Source of the DNA: Halobacteriales archaeon QH_10_67_22
Lineage (GTDB): Archaea > Halobacteriota > Halobacteria > Halobacteriales > Haloarculaceae
Direction: 5' to 3'
Assembly (NCBI GenBank): GCA_003021305.1
Contig: PXQN01000090.1
Coordinates: forward strand, 1-50,567
DNA: 50,567 bases
In this document: positions 6,706 through 13,504 of the stretch, in pieces
Layout of the letters: each line of letters begins with the position of its first letter
How positions within the stretch are numbered: position 1 is the stretch's first letter
The notes under the pieces: model-generated
Databases searched by the model: none
The model's input: only the letters and a program-made list of their open reading frames with translations
Told to the model about the DNA's origin: nothing
Program-made: the position numbers and the translations under genes

Positions 6706-7383
6706 ATGAATATAAGAACAGATATTGAACGAAGTCAGGTCAAGAACGCTCAAGAAGAATTCGAAATGGCTGAATCGAAACTTGATTCGGTACTGCAGTA
6801 TACAAGAGAGAGGGATGACCCAAACCATGCTGACTGCTTTGTTGACGCTCAGCGTTGTATAGAGAGAACTACAAAAGCGATTTTTAAACTGATGGATGTG
6901 GACCATCCAAATAAGCATAGCATTAGCCCTGAATCGCAAAAGGGGCGCGATCTGCTAAATGCCATCTCAGATGAAGTAACCAGTCTTGACTATCCTCAAT
7001 TGGTACGGGGGACTTTGACTGAACGGGATATTAGGGATATACATGTTCGTGCGGTTTCAAGATTAATGTTTTTGTGTGAGATGTATGGAGATATGTATAC
7101 GATTGCATATTATGGTATAAATGAGCCAGATATTCAATTGCTGCCAAACCAGATCGTGGACGATGGCGAGTATGAGTCTATTTTAGAAAGTGCTGTCTCG
7201 GCTTTACGAATCTCTGATGCTGTCATTAATTCAATTTCGACAGGTGAATTGCCAAGAACACGCAGACCAAGCGGTTTAGAAGGCCCAATGGAGGATCGCT
7301 CAGGAATAAAGGGGGCTCATTATGGTATTGGGAAGCAATTTACCGAACATGATCCTGTGTCTCAGTATCGACGCCAGCTGTAA
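6706..7383 (+). CDS. HEPN-like helical protein
   Basis: 225 residues, strongly helical. DAQRCIERTTKAIFKLMDV followed by PNKHSI resembles the helix pair of HEPN domains (AQ.A.EK..KA....G...P..H). A possible RNase motif R-x5-H is present as RDIRDIH around residue 110. HEPN proteins are frequent RNase toxins or defence effectors in prokaryotes. The C-terminal 50 residues are a poorly ordered extension (RPSGLEGPMEDRSGIKGAHY). Codons are AT-rich, matching the island. No obvious MNT-type nucleotidyltransferase partner lies nearby. Family assignment is moderate. Confidence 0.55.
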   Translation: MNIRTDIERSQVKNAQEEFEMAESKLDSVLQYTRERDDPNHADCFVDAQRCIERTTKAIFKLMDVDHPNKHSISPESQKGRDLLNAISDEVTSLDYPQLVRGTLTERDIRDIHVRAVSRLMFLCEMYGDMYTIAYYGINEPDIQLLPNQIVDDGEYESILESAVSALRISDAVINSISTGELPRTRRPSGLEGPMEDRSGIKGAHYGIGKQFTEHDPVSQYRRQL

Positions 7384-7474
7384 TTTGAATCTCTCTTACT
7401 GGCCGTAGCGAAGCAACAGTGTTTTATTATACTTGTCATTTTGGCTGTGGAAATTACATATAGTGTATTCAAAA

Positions 7475-7492
7475 GTTCACTACGCAGTGAAC
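7475..7492. terminator. Hairpin downstream of the HEPN-like gene
   Basis: GTTCACT-ACGC-AGTGAAC forms a perfect 7-bp stem with a 4-nt loop about 90 nt after the stop at 7383. It could end the island transcript or mark a recombination site. It lacks a long T tract directly after the stem. Confidence 0.3.
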
Positions 7493-7614
7493 CACTGAGT
7501 ATCTTGAACGGTCGAAAAAACTAGTACCCCTTGGCACGATACTACGACCGAATCGACGGATGGCAGTCTCCACCCGACAGGCCATGTACGACAACGAAAG
7601 CGGGCACTCCCGAG

Positions 7615-7805
7615 AACGGGCTAGAGAGCGTGATGGCAAACGCCTCTGGCGCGGACATCGTCGAACAGGAGTAGTACCGACGTACGTCGCTTTCAGGCCC
7701 ACTCGCGGTCGGTGTCGGCGACGTGGTCGTCGCCGTTCCACTCGGCGGAGTTGTCCTGTGGGTCGTAGTCCAGGGCTTCCTTGGCGCGCTCGATGGAGTA
7801 GTACT
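7615..7805. repeat. Right direct repeat (191 bp) bordering the island
   Basis: Second copy of 4727-4917 (offset 2888, no gaps). It starts with an 18-codon relic of the YegP-type domain end (NGLESVMANASGADIVEQE, stop at 7671-7673) that has no upstream gene, then continues through the intergenic spacer into the genuine azf 3' end. The relic shows that the ancestral order was YegP-type gene followed by convergent azf. Confidence 0.85.
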
Positions 7806-8475
7806 TGCGGTCGTTGTCGGAGATACCGTAGACGATCTCGAACCCGTAGTCGGCTTCCAGCGCACAGCGGTGAATGTGCGCACAGTCGGGGTAGGACAGC
7901 CACATGGCCTGGCCGCGCTCGTAGTCGATGGGGGGGTGGTCCCTGGTGAGGTTGCCGATCCGGATGTTACAGACGGCCATGTCGTGCTCGTCGTGGTAGT
8001 AGCGCCCGATGATCTCCCCGGTGGCCTTCGAGATGCCGTAGTGGTTGCCGGGCCGGGGAAGTTCTGTCCCGTCAAGCAGGAAGTCGTCCTCGGGGCGGTA
8101 CATGTCGGGAGTCCGGTCGGGCGTCTCGTAACTCCCGACGGCGTGGTTCGAGGAGGCGAACACGAACCTCCCGACGTCCTCCTCTGCGGCGGCCTCGTAC
8201 ATGTTGTGGGTGCCGTGGATGTTGTGCTGGATCACCGACTCCCAGGGGGCGTCCGGGCGGGGGTCGCCGGCGAGGTGGATGACCGCGTCGACGCCGGCCA
8301 TCGCCTCCCTGACGTCGTCCATGTCGTCGACGTCGCCGATGAGGTACTCGTGGTCGGGCTGCTCGTCCGGCGGGTTGTGAAAGAGCAGTCGCCAGTAGTA
8401 CTCCTCGCTCAGTCCCTGGAGGACCGCCTCCCCCACCCGTCCGCCGGCGCCCGTAAGGAGGACTGTCCCGTCCAT
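7693..8475 (-). CDS. azf: NAD-dependent glucose-6-phosphate dehydrogenase (Azf)
   Basis: 260 residues, SDR-type Rossmann enzyme. It has the nucleotide-binding TGAGGRVGEA at residues 8-17, IHLAGDPRPDAPWE, ASSNHAVG and the catalytic Tyr-x3-Lys in HYGISKATGE. The C-terminus (GISDNDRKYYSIERAKEALD) matches what I recall of haloarchaeal Azf, which oxidises glucose-6-phosphate with NAD in the archaeal oxidative pentose pathway. Start is ATG 8473-8475 (MDGTVLLTGAGG); upstream in-frame codons are unconserved. Its 3' end is duplicated at 4805-4917 on the far side of the island. Confidence 0.8.
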   Translation of the reverse strand: MDGTVLLTGAGGRVGEAVLQGLSEEYYWRLLFHNPPDEQPDHEYLIGDVDDMDDVREAMAGVDAVIHLAGDPRPDAPWESVIQHNIHGTHNMYEAAAEEDVGRFVFASSNHAVGSYETPDRTPDMYRPEDDFLLDGTELPRPGNHYGISKATGEIIGRYYHDEHDMAVCNIRIGNLTRDHPPIDYERGQAMWLSYPDCAHIHRCALEADYGFEIVYGISDNDRKYYSIERAKEALDYDPQDNSAEWNGDDHVADTDREWA

Positions 8476-8571
8476 TCGGGTGTACCTGTGCGACCGGCCA
8501 GTAAGTATTGTTTGGTTCGGACCCGCCACACCAGTCGAAGGTGATTACTCCGGGGCGGCCGACGCCCGGGT

Positions 8572-8919
8572 ATGGACCCTACCGACGCCCAGACCGCCTG
8601 CTTCGAGGCGGGCGTCAAGTTCGGCTCGCTATACCACCAGTTCGCGGGCACGCCGGTCAGTCCCGAAAGCGCCCCGACGCTCGAACGCGCCATCGAGGAC
8701 GCCATCGAGAACCAGCCCTACTGCGAGCGAGTCACCGTCGACATCCTGACCGACGAACTCCGGGCGGCGATCGACGACACCTCGGCCGAGTACACGGAAC
8801 TGACGGGCCGGTTCATGGCGGTCGAACTCGTCGTCGACCACGAGGGCCAGACGGTCGTCGCGACCATGGAGACGGTCGAGGGCTACCCGCTGATGGCGGT
8901 CCAGTCCGTCGAGGGATGA
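8572..8919 (+). CDS. mptD: Archaeal dihydroneopterin aldolase (MptD family)
   Basis: 115 residues with motifs of the archaeal MptD/DUF372 family: EAGVKFGSLYHQFAGTPVS near the N-terminus and SAEYTELTGRFMAVEL in the middle. MptD converts dihydroneopterin to 6-hydroxymethyl-dihydropterin for pterin cofactor synthesis. Length is as expected. It is transcribed divergently from azf, with about 95 bp between the starts. A dihydrofolate reductase gene lies in the same window at 46039. Confidence 0.75.
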   Translation: MDPTDAQTACFEAGVKFGSLYHQFAGTPVSPESAPTLERAIEDAIENQPYCERVTVDILTDELRAAIDDTSAEYTELTGRFMAVELVVDHEGQTVVATMETVEGYPLMAVQSVEG

Positions 8920-8973
8920 GAGCGCCCGTCGGCCTTCGAGAACGATTAGTAGGAGGCGCGAGCACGATGACGT

Positions 8974-10227
8974 ATGTCCCTCTCAGCCCTGGATTCGGTC
9001 GGCGACGCCATCGAGGCGACCAAGCGGTTCCTGACCCCCTTCGACCGGGCCCGCTGGTTCCGTCTCGCGGTGGTGATGTTTTTCGTCGGCGGTGCCGGTC
9101 TGAGCCTCCCCCAGGTTCCGCCCGGCGGGTTCGGCGACGGGACCGGCGGCCCCTCGACCGACCCCGGCGCCGGCGGTGGCGTCGACCCCGGCACGGTCAC
9201 GCCCGAACTGACCACCGCGTTGCTGGTCTTTCTCGTCGTGTTCGCCCTCCTCGTGGTCACTATCGCGCTCCTGTGGCAGGTCGCGGGCGCGACGATGGAG
9301 TTCGTCTTCGTCGAGTCGCTGGGGCGCGAGGAGGTCAAACTCCGGACCTACTTCCTGGATCACTGGCGTCGCGGCGTCCGCCTGTTCGTCTTCCGGGTCG
9401 GCGTCCAGTTTTTGACCGTCGCGACCGTCGGCGGCGTGGTGCTCGCCCTCGCCGTCGCGCTCGGCGGGTGGCCCCCGACAGGGTGGGGCGCAGGGACCGC
9501 CATCACGCTCGCACTGGTCGGGATCCCGGTCGTGCTAGTCGCGGTGTTCGTCCTCGGGAACGTGCTCGGGTTCACGACGGTGTTCGTCGTCCCCGTGATG
9601 CTCCGCGAGGAGCGTGGCGTTCTCGGCGCCTGGCGGCGCTTCTGGCCCACGCTGGTCGGCAACTGGAAGGAGTATCTGGCGTACGTCTTCGTCGCCTTCC
9701 TCCTGGGGATCGGCGTCGGGATCGCGACCGGATTCCTGACCCTGCTGGCGGCGCTCGTCTTCGGGATCCCCTTCGCGGTCGTCGGTATCCCGGTCGCTCT
9801 CGTGTTCGGACTCGGCGGCCTCGGTGGTCTCGTCGCGCTCGTCCTGGGTCTCGCGTTCGTCGTCCTCGTGTTCGTTGCCGCGCTTCTGATCGGCGTTCCG
9901 TTCGGGACGTTCCAGCGGTACTACGCCCTGTTCGTGCTCGGGGACACCAACCCCGAGTTCGACGTGATACCCGACGCGCGCGCGGCCGTCCGGACCGACG
10001 GCGGAACCGGGGCCGACGACCCGCCGGACGACGGGACAGCCCATCCCGACGGCAGCGACGATTCCGGTGGCCCCGGCGGCAGCGACGCCGGATCCGCCGC
10101 GGGACCGGAGGGCATCGGGTCGGACGACGACCCCTGGGCCGACCGCGGGGACAGCGCGGACGACCGTGACGACACTTCCGGCGAAGACGGCGACGACTGG
10201 AACGTGGACGGCGACGACCGGTTCTGA
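8974..10227 (+). CDS. Haloarchaeal multi-span membrane protein (DUF7544-like)
   Basis: 417 residues. A short N-terminus (ALDSVGDAIEATKRFLTPFD) leads into about six hydrophobic segments: around residues 30-50, 80-105, 140-165, 173-195, 225-270 and 275-310. A Pro/Gly-rich loop follows the first span. The last 85 residues are extremely acidic and Gly/Asp-rich, a cytosolic tail typical of haloarchaea. I assign it from memory to the DUF7544 type; function unknown. Start ATG 8974 follows the MptD gene by 54 bp, so co-transcription is possible. Confidence 0.65.
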   Translation: MSLSALDSVGDAIEATKRFLTPFDRARWFRLAVVMFFVGGAGLSLPQVPPGGFGDGTGGPSTDPGAGGGVDPGTVTPELTTALLVFLVVFALLVVTIALLWQVAGATMEFVFVESLGREEVKLRTYFLDHWRRGVRLFVFRVGVQFLTVATVGGVVLALAVALGGWPPTGWGAGTAITLALVGIPVVLVAVFVLGNVLGFTTVFVVPVMLREERGVLGAWRRFWPTLVGNWKEYLAYVFVAFLLGIGVGIATGFLTLLAALVFGIPFAVVGIPVALVFGLGGLGGLVALVLGLAFVVLVFVAALLIGVPFGTFQRYYALFVLGDTNPEFDVIPDARAAVRTDGGTGADDPPDDGTAHPDGSDDSGGPGGSDAGSAAGPEGIGSDDDPWADRGDSADDRDDTSGEDGDDWNVDGDDRF

Positions 10228-10263
10228 CCGGGAGACGCTCGCGGTCCTGACGTGTACGACGGG

Positions 10264-10404
10264 ATGCGTCGCGTCCACAGACGCGCCGTCTTTCTCATCG
10301 ACGACACCCGCACGATCCGCTTCGTCGCGGCCATCGAGGCGGAGTCCCCGGACGATATCGACCTCAACCCCCTCAACGAGGTGCTGGCCGACCTCCGCGG
10401 GTAG
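10264..10404 (+). pseudogene. C-terminal fragment of a peroxiredoxin-like gene
   Basis: From ATG 10264 the frame reads RRAVFLIDDTRTIRFV and ends DLNPLNEVLADLRG, TAG at 10402-10404. This matches the last third of redoxin/peroxiredoxin proteins (strand FLIDD, then TIRF). The thioredoxin-fold N-terminus with the peroxidatic Cys is absent, and the preceding sequence belongs to the membrane protein gene. I read it as a deletion relic. A short inverted-repeat element remnant follows two bases after the stop. Confidence 0.45.
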
Positions 10405-10406
10405 CC

Positions 10407-10445
10407 TACTGTCGGACACAAGTACGTGAACACACTTGTCGAGTA
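10407..10445. repeat. Deletion derivative of the family C inverted-repeat element
   Basis: TACTGTCGGACACAAGTACG and the next bases TGAACAC match the left end of the family C elements at 29304 and 46552. It then jumps to ACTTGTCGAGTA, an imperfect copy of the opposite terminus. The interior is missing. It sits two bases after the stop of the peroxiredoxin fragment. Confidence 0.6.
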
Positions 10446-10500
10446 TCACTTTCACTTTCTGGCGGGTGTTTAAACGGGTCGCGCCCGAACGAACGGGTAT

Positions 10501-10951
10501 GAGTCAAGCGACACTCGACGACGACGAACTCTTCGAGGACGCGGCCAGCGAGATGCGCGCGGACGTCGAGGCGAGTCTCGACGAGGCACGCGCGGCCCTC
10601 CCGGACGCGGACGACGTCTGGACCGTCGAGGCGGACAACACGCTCGGCGTGTTGAACGCGCTCCGGTCGGCGCTGGACGGCGGCGACGCCGAGGACCACC
10701 TCCGGGACGCCAAGAAGTGGTACACGATGGGCGAACGCGCCGACGCGTTCGACGACGCCGACGACCTCGCAGACGACATCGCGGCCGTCGAGGACCTCCT
10801 GGCGGACCTCGAGGACGCCCACGACCAGATCAGCGACCTCGCCAGCACCGTCCCACAACTGCGCAGTACCCTGGAGGAGTTCGACGCCGACGACGGTGCC
10901 GACGCCGACGACGGTGCCGACGCGGACGCCGACGCCGAAGCCGAGGCCTGA
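10501..10951 (+). CDS. DUF5790-type haloarchaeal protein
   Basis: 149 residues, very acidic and helical. The core (residues 5-125) has DDELFEDAASEMRADVEASL, the stretch DDVWTVEADNTLGVLNALRS and DAKKWYTMGERADAFDDADD. The C-terminus is a low-complexity Asp/Ala tail (DDGADADDGADADADAEAEA). I recall this as a DUF5790 family member, from memory. No function known. Its stop TGA (10949-10951) directly abuts the 80-bp element A1. Confidence 0.65.
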
Positions 10952-11031
10952 TAGTGATTATTGTCGGTCTGTTCCGGATCGACCGCACGCAATCGTGCGG
11001 TCGTACCGGTAAATCGCTACAATAATCACTA
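10952..11031. mobile_element. 80-bp inverted-repeat element A, copy 1
   Basis: The ends are the perfect 13-bp inverted repeat TAGTGATTATTGT / ACAATAATCACTA. The centre contains a perfect 10-bp stem with a 4-nt loop (CGACCGCACG-CAAT-CGTGCGGTCG, 10980-11003). It is identical to 44055-44134. It is flanked on both sides by TGA (10949-10951 and 11032-11034), and the left TGA is the stop of the DUF5790 gene. The size and ends fit a MITE; with two convergent gene ends beside it, the hairpin could also act as a terminator. Confidence 0.85.
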
Positions 11032-11034
11032 TGA

Positions 11035-11784
11035 CTACGCTCGCTCGCGGTCTTCGACCCGTTCCAGGAGCGACGCGAGTTTTTCGGCGGCGCGGTCCCG
11101 GAGCCACTCGCCCAGCGCCGGGTCGCTCGCTCCCGGGTCGCCGACGGCGCCGTTTGGCGCGAACTCCTCGGTGTCGTACGCGAGGTTGACGCCCGCGTGC
11201 CACTCGCCCCACCCATCGGCGGCGCCGTCGCTGGCCGCGTCGAGTCTGTCCGCGTGCACGAGGTCGGGTGCGACCGCGCGCACGAGCGACGTCTCGACGG
11301 CGCCGCCGTGACCCATCGCGACGGCAGCCAGGTCGACCGGCGCGTCCTCGTCTTCGAGCGAGACGGCGTCGAACCAGGTAAAGGGAACGGCGTAGGCGTC
11401 GGTCTCGCGGGTGACGCCCGCACAGAGTTCCCGGAGCGGGGCGACGTTGCCGCCGTGGCCGTTGACGACGACGACGCGGTCCCAGCCGTGGGCCGCGAGC
11501 GACGTGACAGTCTCGCGAACGTAGTCCCGGAAGGTGTCTTCGCTGACCCACAGCGTCCCCGCGAACGCGCGGTGTTCGGCGGCGACGCCGACCGGGATCG
11601 CCGGCGCGACGACGACCTCCCCGTCGTAGGCATCGGCACCGGCTGTGGCGACCGTCTCGGCGGCCAGGGCGTCAGTCCCCAGGGGGGCGTGGGGGCCGTG
11701 TTGCTCGGTGGACCCGACGGGCACGACTGCGAGGTCCGTCTCGACGGCGTCGGCGTCGGTCCACGTCGACTCTGCGAGGTGCAT
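11035..11784 (-). CDS. Creatininase-family amidohydrolase (possible ArfB)
   Basis: 249 residues. Metal-site motifs of the creatininase fold are present: VPVGSTEQHGPHAPLGTDA near residue 22 and VVNGHGGN near residue 112, plus a distal Glu (GWGEWHAGVN). Archaeal members include the FAPy-type formamide hydrolase ArfB of riboflavin/F420 synthesis; this gene could be that enzyme, but the sequence alone does not separate it from other creatininase-like amidases. It converges on the DUF5790 gene, with element A1 between the stops. Confidence 0.7.
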   Translation of the reverse strand: MHLAESTWTDADAVETDLAVVPVGSTEQHGPHAPLGTDALAAETVATAGADAYDGEVVVAPAIPVGVAAEHRAFAGTLWVSEDTFRDYVRETVTSLAAHGWDRVVVVNGHGGNVAPLRELCAGVTRETDAYAVPFTWFDAVSLEDEDAPVDLAAVAMGHGGAVETSLVRAVAPDLVHADRLDAASDGAADGWGEWHAGVNLAYDTEEFAPNGAVGDPGASDPALGEWLRDRAAEKLASLLERVEDRERA

Positions 11785-11862
11785 GCCCGGAGATGGGTGC
11801 CCCTGGGTGTTAATCGTTCACCGTCGAGTGAGCCCCACACACCGAGACACCGACGAGGCGGG

Positions 11863-12507
11863 TCAGTTCCCGCGTTCGTCGTCGACGAGCGTGGTGTCGC
11901 GGTTCGAGGGGTCGTGGGTTCTGGCCGTCGGCGCGGTGATCGAGGCGGCGACGACCGGCCGCCCCTCCTCGGCGAACAGGCGGTCCAGCAGCGTCCCGGT
12001 GACGTACCCGTAGCCGAGGTGTCCGACGAACGTCGACACGACGTACAGCGCGAACGACAGCCCCGAGTACCCGGGGTAGTACGCCAGCACGAACCCGGTC
12101 CAGAGGATGGCACCGAACGAGAGTCCCTTGGTCGCGTAGTCGCGTCCGGGGAGAAACGACCCGATCGTGACGAGCAACAGCGGCAGCGTGACCACCCCGC
12201 CGAGGAGAAACACCGCGAGTCCTGCCAGCAGGAGCTGGTCCCCCGAGAGGACGGCACCGAACCCGAGCAGGTCCGCCACGGTCCCGAACGACGCCAGGTC
12301 GAAGCCGCCGACCAGGGACGCGAGAAACACCGTCCCCAGGATGACCGCGTTCCCGCCGGCGCCCGCGATGGCCCCGATGACACCGTCCCACAGCACCGCC
12401 GTCGCGAGTTCGGCCAGTGACTCCGTTTCCTCGGACCCGTCCCCGTCGTCAGCGCCGCTCGGGCCGGACTCCGTGGTCGGAGCGTCGGCACTGTCAGCCA
12501 TTGTCAT
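11863..12507 (-). CDS. Multi-span membrane protein (DUF6789-like)
   Basis: 214 residues from ATG 12505-12507. An acidic N-terminus of about 40 residues is followed by about five spans (for example VILGTVFLASLVGG, LLLAGLAVFLLGGVVTLPLL, ILWTGFVLAYYPG, LSFALYVVSTFVGHLGY). The assignment to DUF6789 is from memory. It is divergent from the cytochrome oxidase operon and could be linked to it, as such membrane proteins often sit beside haloarchaeal oxidase genes. A TATA box (agtatttatg on the minus strand) lies about 20 nt before the ATG, consistent with a leaderless mRNA. Confidence 0.65.
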   Translation of the reverse strand: MTMADSADAPTTESGPSGADDGDGSEETESLAELATAVLWDGVIGAIAGAGGNAVILGTVFLASLVGGFDLASFGTVADLLGFGAVLSGDQLLLAGLAVFLLGGVVTLPLLLVTIGSFLPGRDYATKGLSFGAILWTGFVLAYYPGYSGLSFALYVVSTFVGHLGYGYVTGTLLDRLFAEEGRPVVAASITAPTARTHDPSNRDTTLVDDERGN

Positions 12508-12523
12508 GACCACGTCGCGGTCG

Positions 12524-12533
12524 CATAAATACT
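12524..12533 (-). promoter_or_regulatory. TATA box for the membrane protein at 11863-12507
   Basis: Reads agtatttatg on the minus strand, centred about 22 nt upstream of ATG 12507. The spacing fits a leaderless haloarchaeal transcript. Confidence 0.45.
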
Positions 12534-12628
12534 GCGCGACTGCGTCTGCGTCCGACGCGCGGGCCAGGAGGGACCCGGCCGTGTCGACGCCAGCGAGTGG
12601 GGCCACACACCGCCCCGTCGTCGGGTGG

Positions 12629-12636
12629 TATATAAA
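12629..12636 (+). promoter_or_regulatory. TATA box for the cox operon
   Basis: TATATAAA, the best TATA box in this region, lies 68-75 nt before the coxB start (12704). The implied transcript would begin near 12660 with a roughly 45-nt leader containing GGAGGT at 12682-12687. Confidence 0.5.
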
Positions 12637-12703
12637 CAGGTCGGCACCCCGTTCGGGACGGGTCCACAAACCATAAGACGGGGAGGTACTTTGGTACGGT
12701 AAA

Positions 12704-13504
12704 ATGGCAGTACCAGGTCTCAGCCTGGCGGGTGACGTCGTGCTGGCGGGCACGAGCGGGATCGACGCCCCCGCGGCAGTGTTCAACAGCATCTTCAGGG
12801 TGTTCCTGGGGCTCGGGACGCTCGTCGGCGTCGTCGTCATCGGGTACACGCTGTACAACGCGTACAAGTACCGCTACCGGGAGGACGAGGACCCCGTGCC
12901 GGAGGACAAACGGCCGGAAATGGGGGAACTCCCCACGGGTGGCGGGAAGGGCAAGAAACTGTTCCTGTCGTTCGGGTTGAGCGCGATCATCGTGGTCTCG
13001 CTGGTTCTCTGGACCTACGCGGCGTTGCTGGCCGTCGAGTCCCAACCGGCCCAGGCGGCCGAGGACGGGACGGAGACGCTCGACATCGAGGTCGAAGGCT
13101 ACCGGTTCGGGTGGACGTTCAGATACCCGAACGGCCACGTCGAGGACAGTAACCGAGACGGCGCACTCAGGGTTCCGGCGAACCGGATGGTCACGTTAAA
13201 TGTGACGTCGCGGGACGTGTTCCACAACTTCGGGATACCGGAGTTCAGGGTCAAGTCCGACGCGATCCCGGGTCAGACCACCAACGCCTGGTTCGTCGCG
13301 GAGGAACCCGGCGAGTACCAGGCCAACTGTTACGAGATCTGTGGCCGGGGTCACTCTAACATGAAAGCGGACGTGATAGTCATGAGCCAGGAGGAGTACG
13401 ACGAGTGGTACGCGAGTACGAACGGAACGGAAGCCAACGAGACGGCCGCCGCCGGTGAGGACGGCGGACACAGCGGTGCTCTCACCGCGGGAGCGAACCC
13501 ATGA
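12704..13504 (+). CDS. coxB: Cytochrome c oxidase subunit II
   Basis: 266 residues. It has two transmembrane segments (about residues 27-52 and 87-112) and a cupredoxin domain outside the membrane. The CuA ligands are visible: His in DVFHNFGIPEF and the C-x3-C-x3-H-x2-M cluster in CYEICGRGHSNM, so the electron entry site is intact. A Thr/Asn/Gly-rich C-terminus ends four bases inside the start of coxAC (13501), showing translational coupling. The protein accepts electrons from a halocyanin-type donor and passes them to subunit I. Confidence 0.92.
   Translation: MAVPGLSLAGDVVLAGTSGIDAPAAVFNSIFRVFLGLGTLVGVVVIGYTLYNAYKYRYREDEDPVPEDKRPEMGELPTGGGKGKKLFLSFGLSAIIVVSLVLWTYAALLAVESQPAQAAEDGTETLDIEVEGYRFGWTFRYPNGHVEDSNRDGALRVPANRMVTLNVTSRDVFHNFGIPEFRVKSDAIPGQTTNAWFVAEEPGEYQANCYEICGRGHSNMKADVIVMSQEEYDEWYASTNGTEANETAAAGEDGGHSGALTAGANP

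Larger units (their letters stand above)
4918..7614. mobile_element. AT-rich genomic island between direct repeats
   Basis: This 2.7-kb segment has visibly lower GC and AT-richer codons than the rest of the window. It holds a zinc-ribbon protein, a 2H phosphoesterase, a 26-aa peptide with a strong Shine-Dalgarno site and a HEPN-like protein. It lies exactly between two copies of the junction of the YegP-type gene and azf. No integrase or transposase is present, so the entry route is unknown; duplication plus homologous recombination with a related genome is plausible. Gene content resembles defence or anti-defence cargo, which is inference. Confidence 0.7.
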
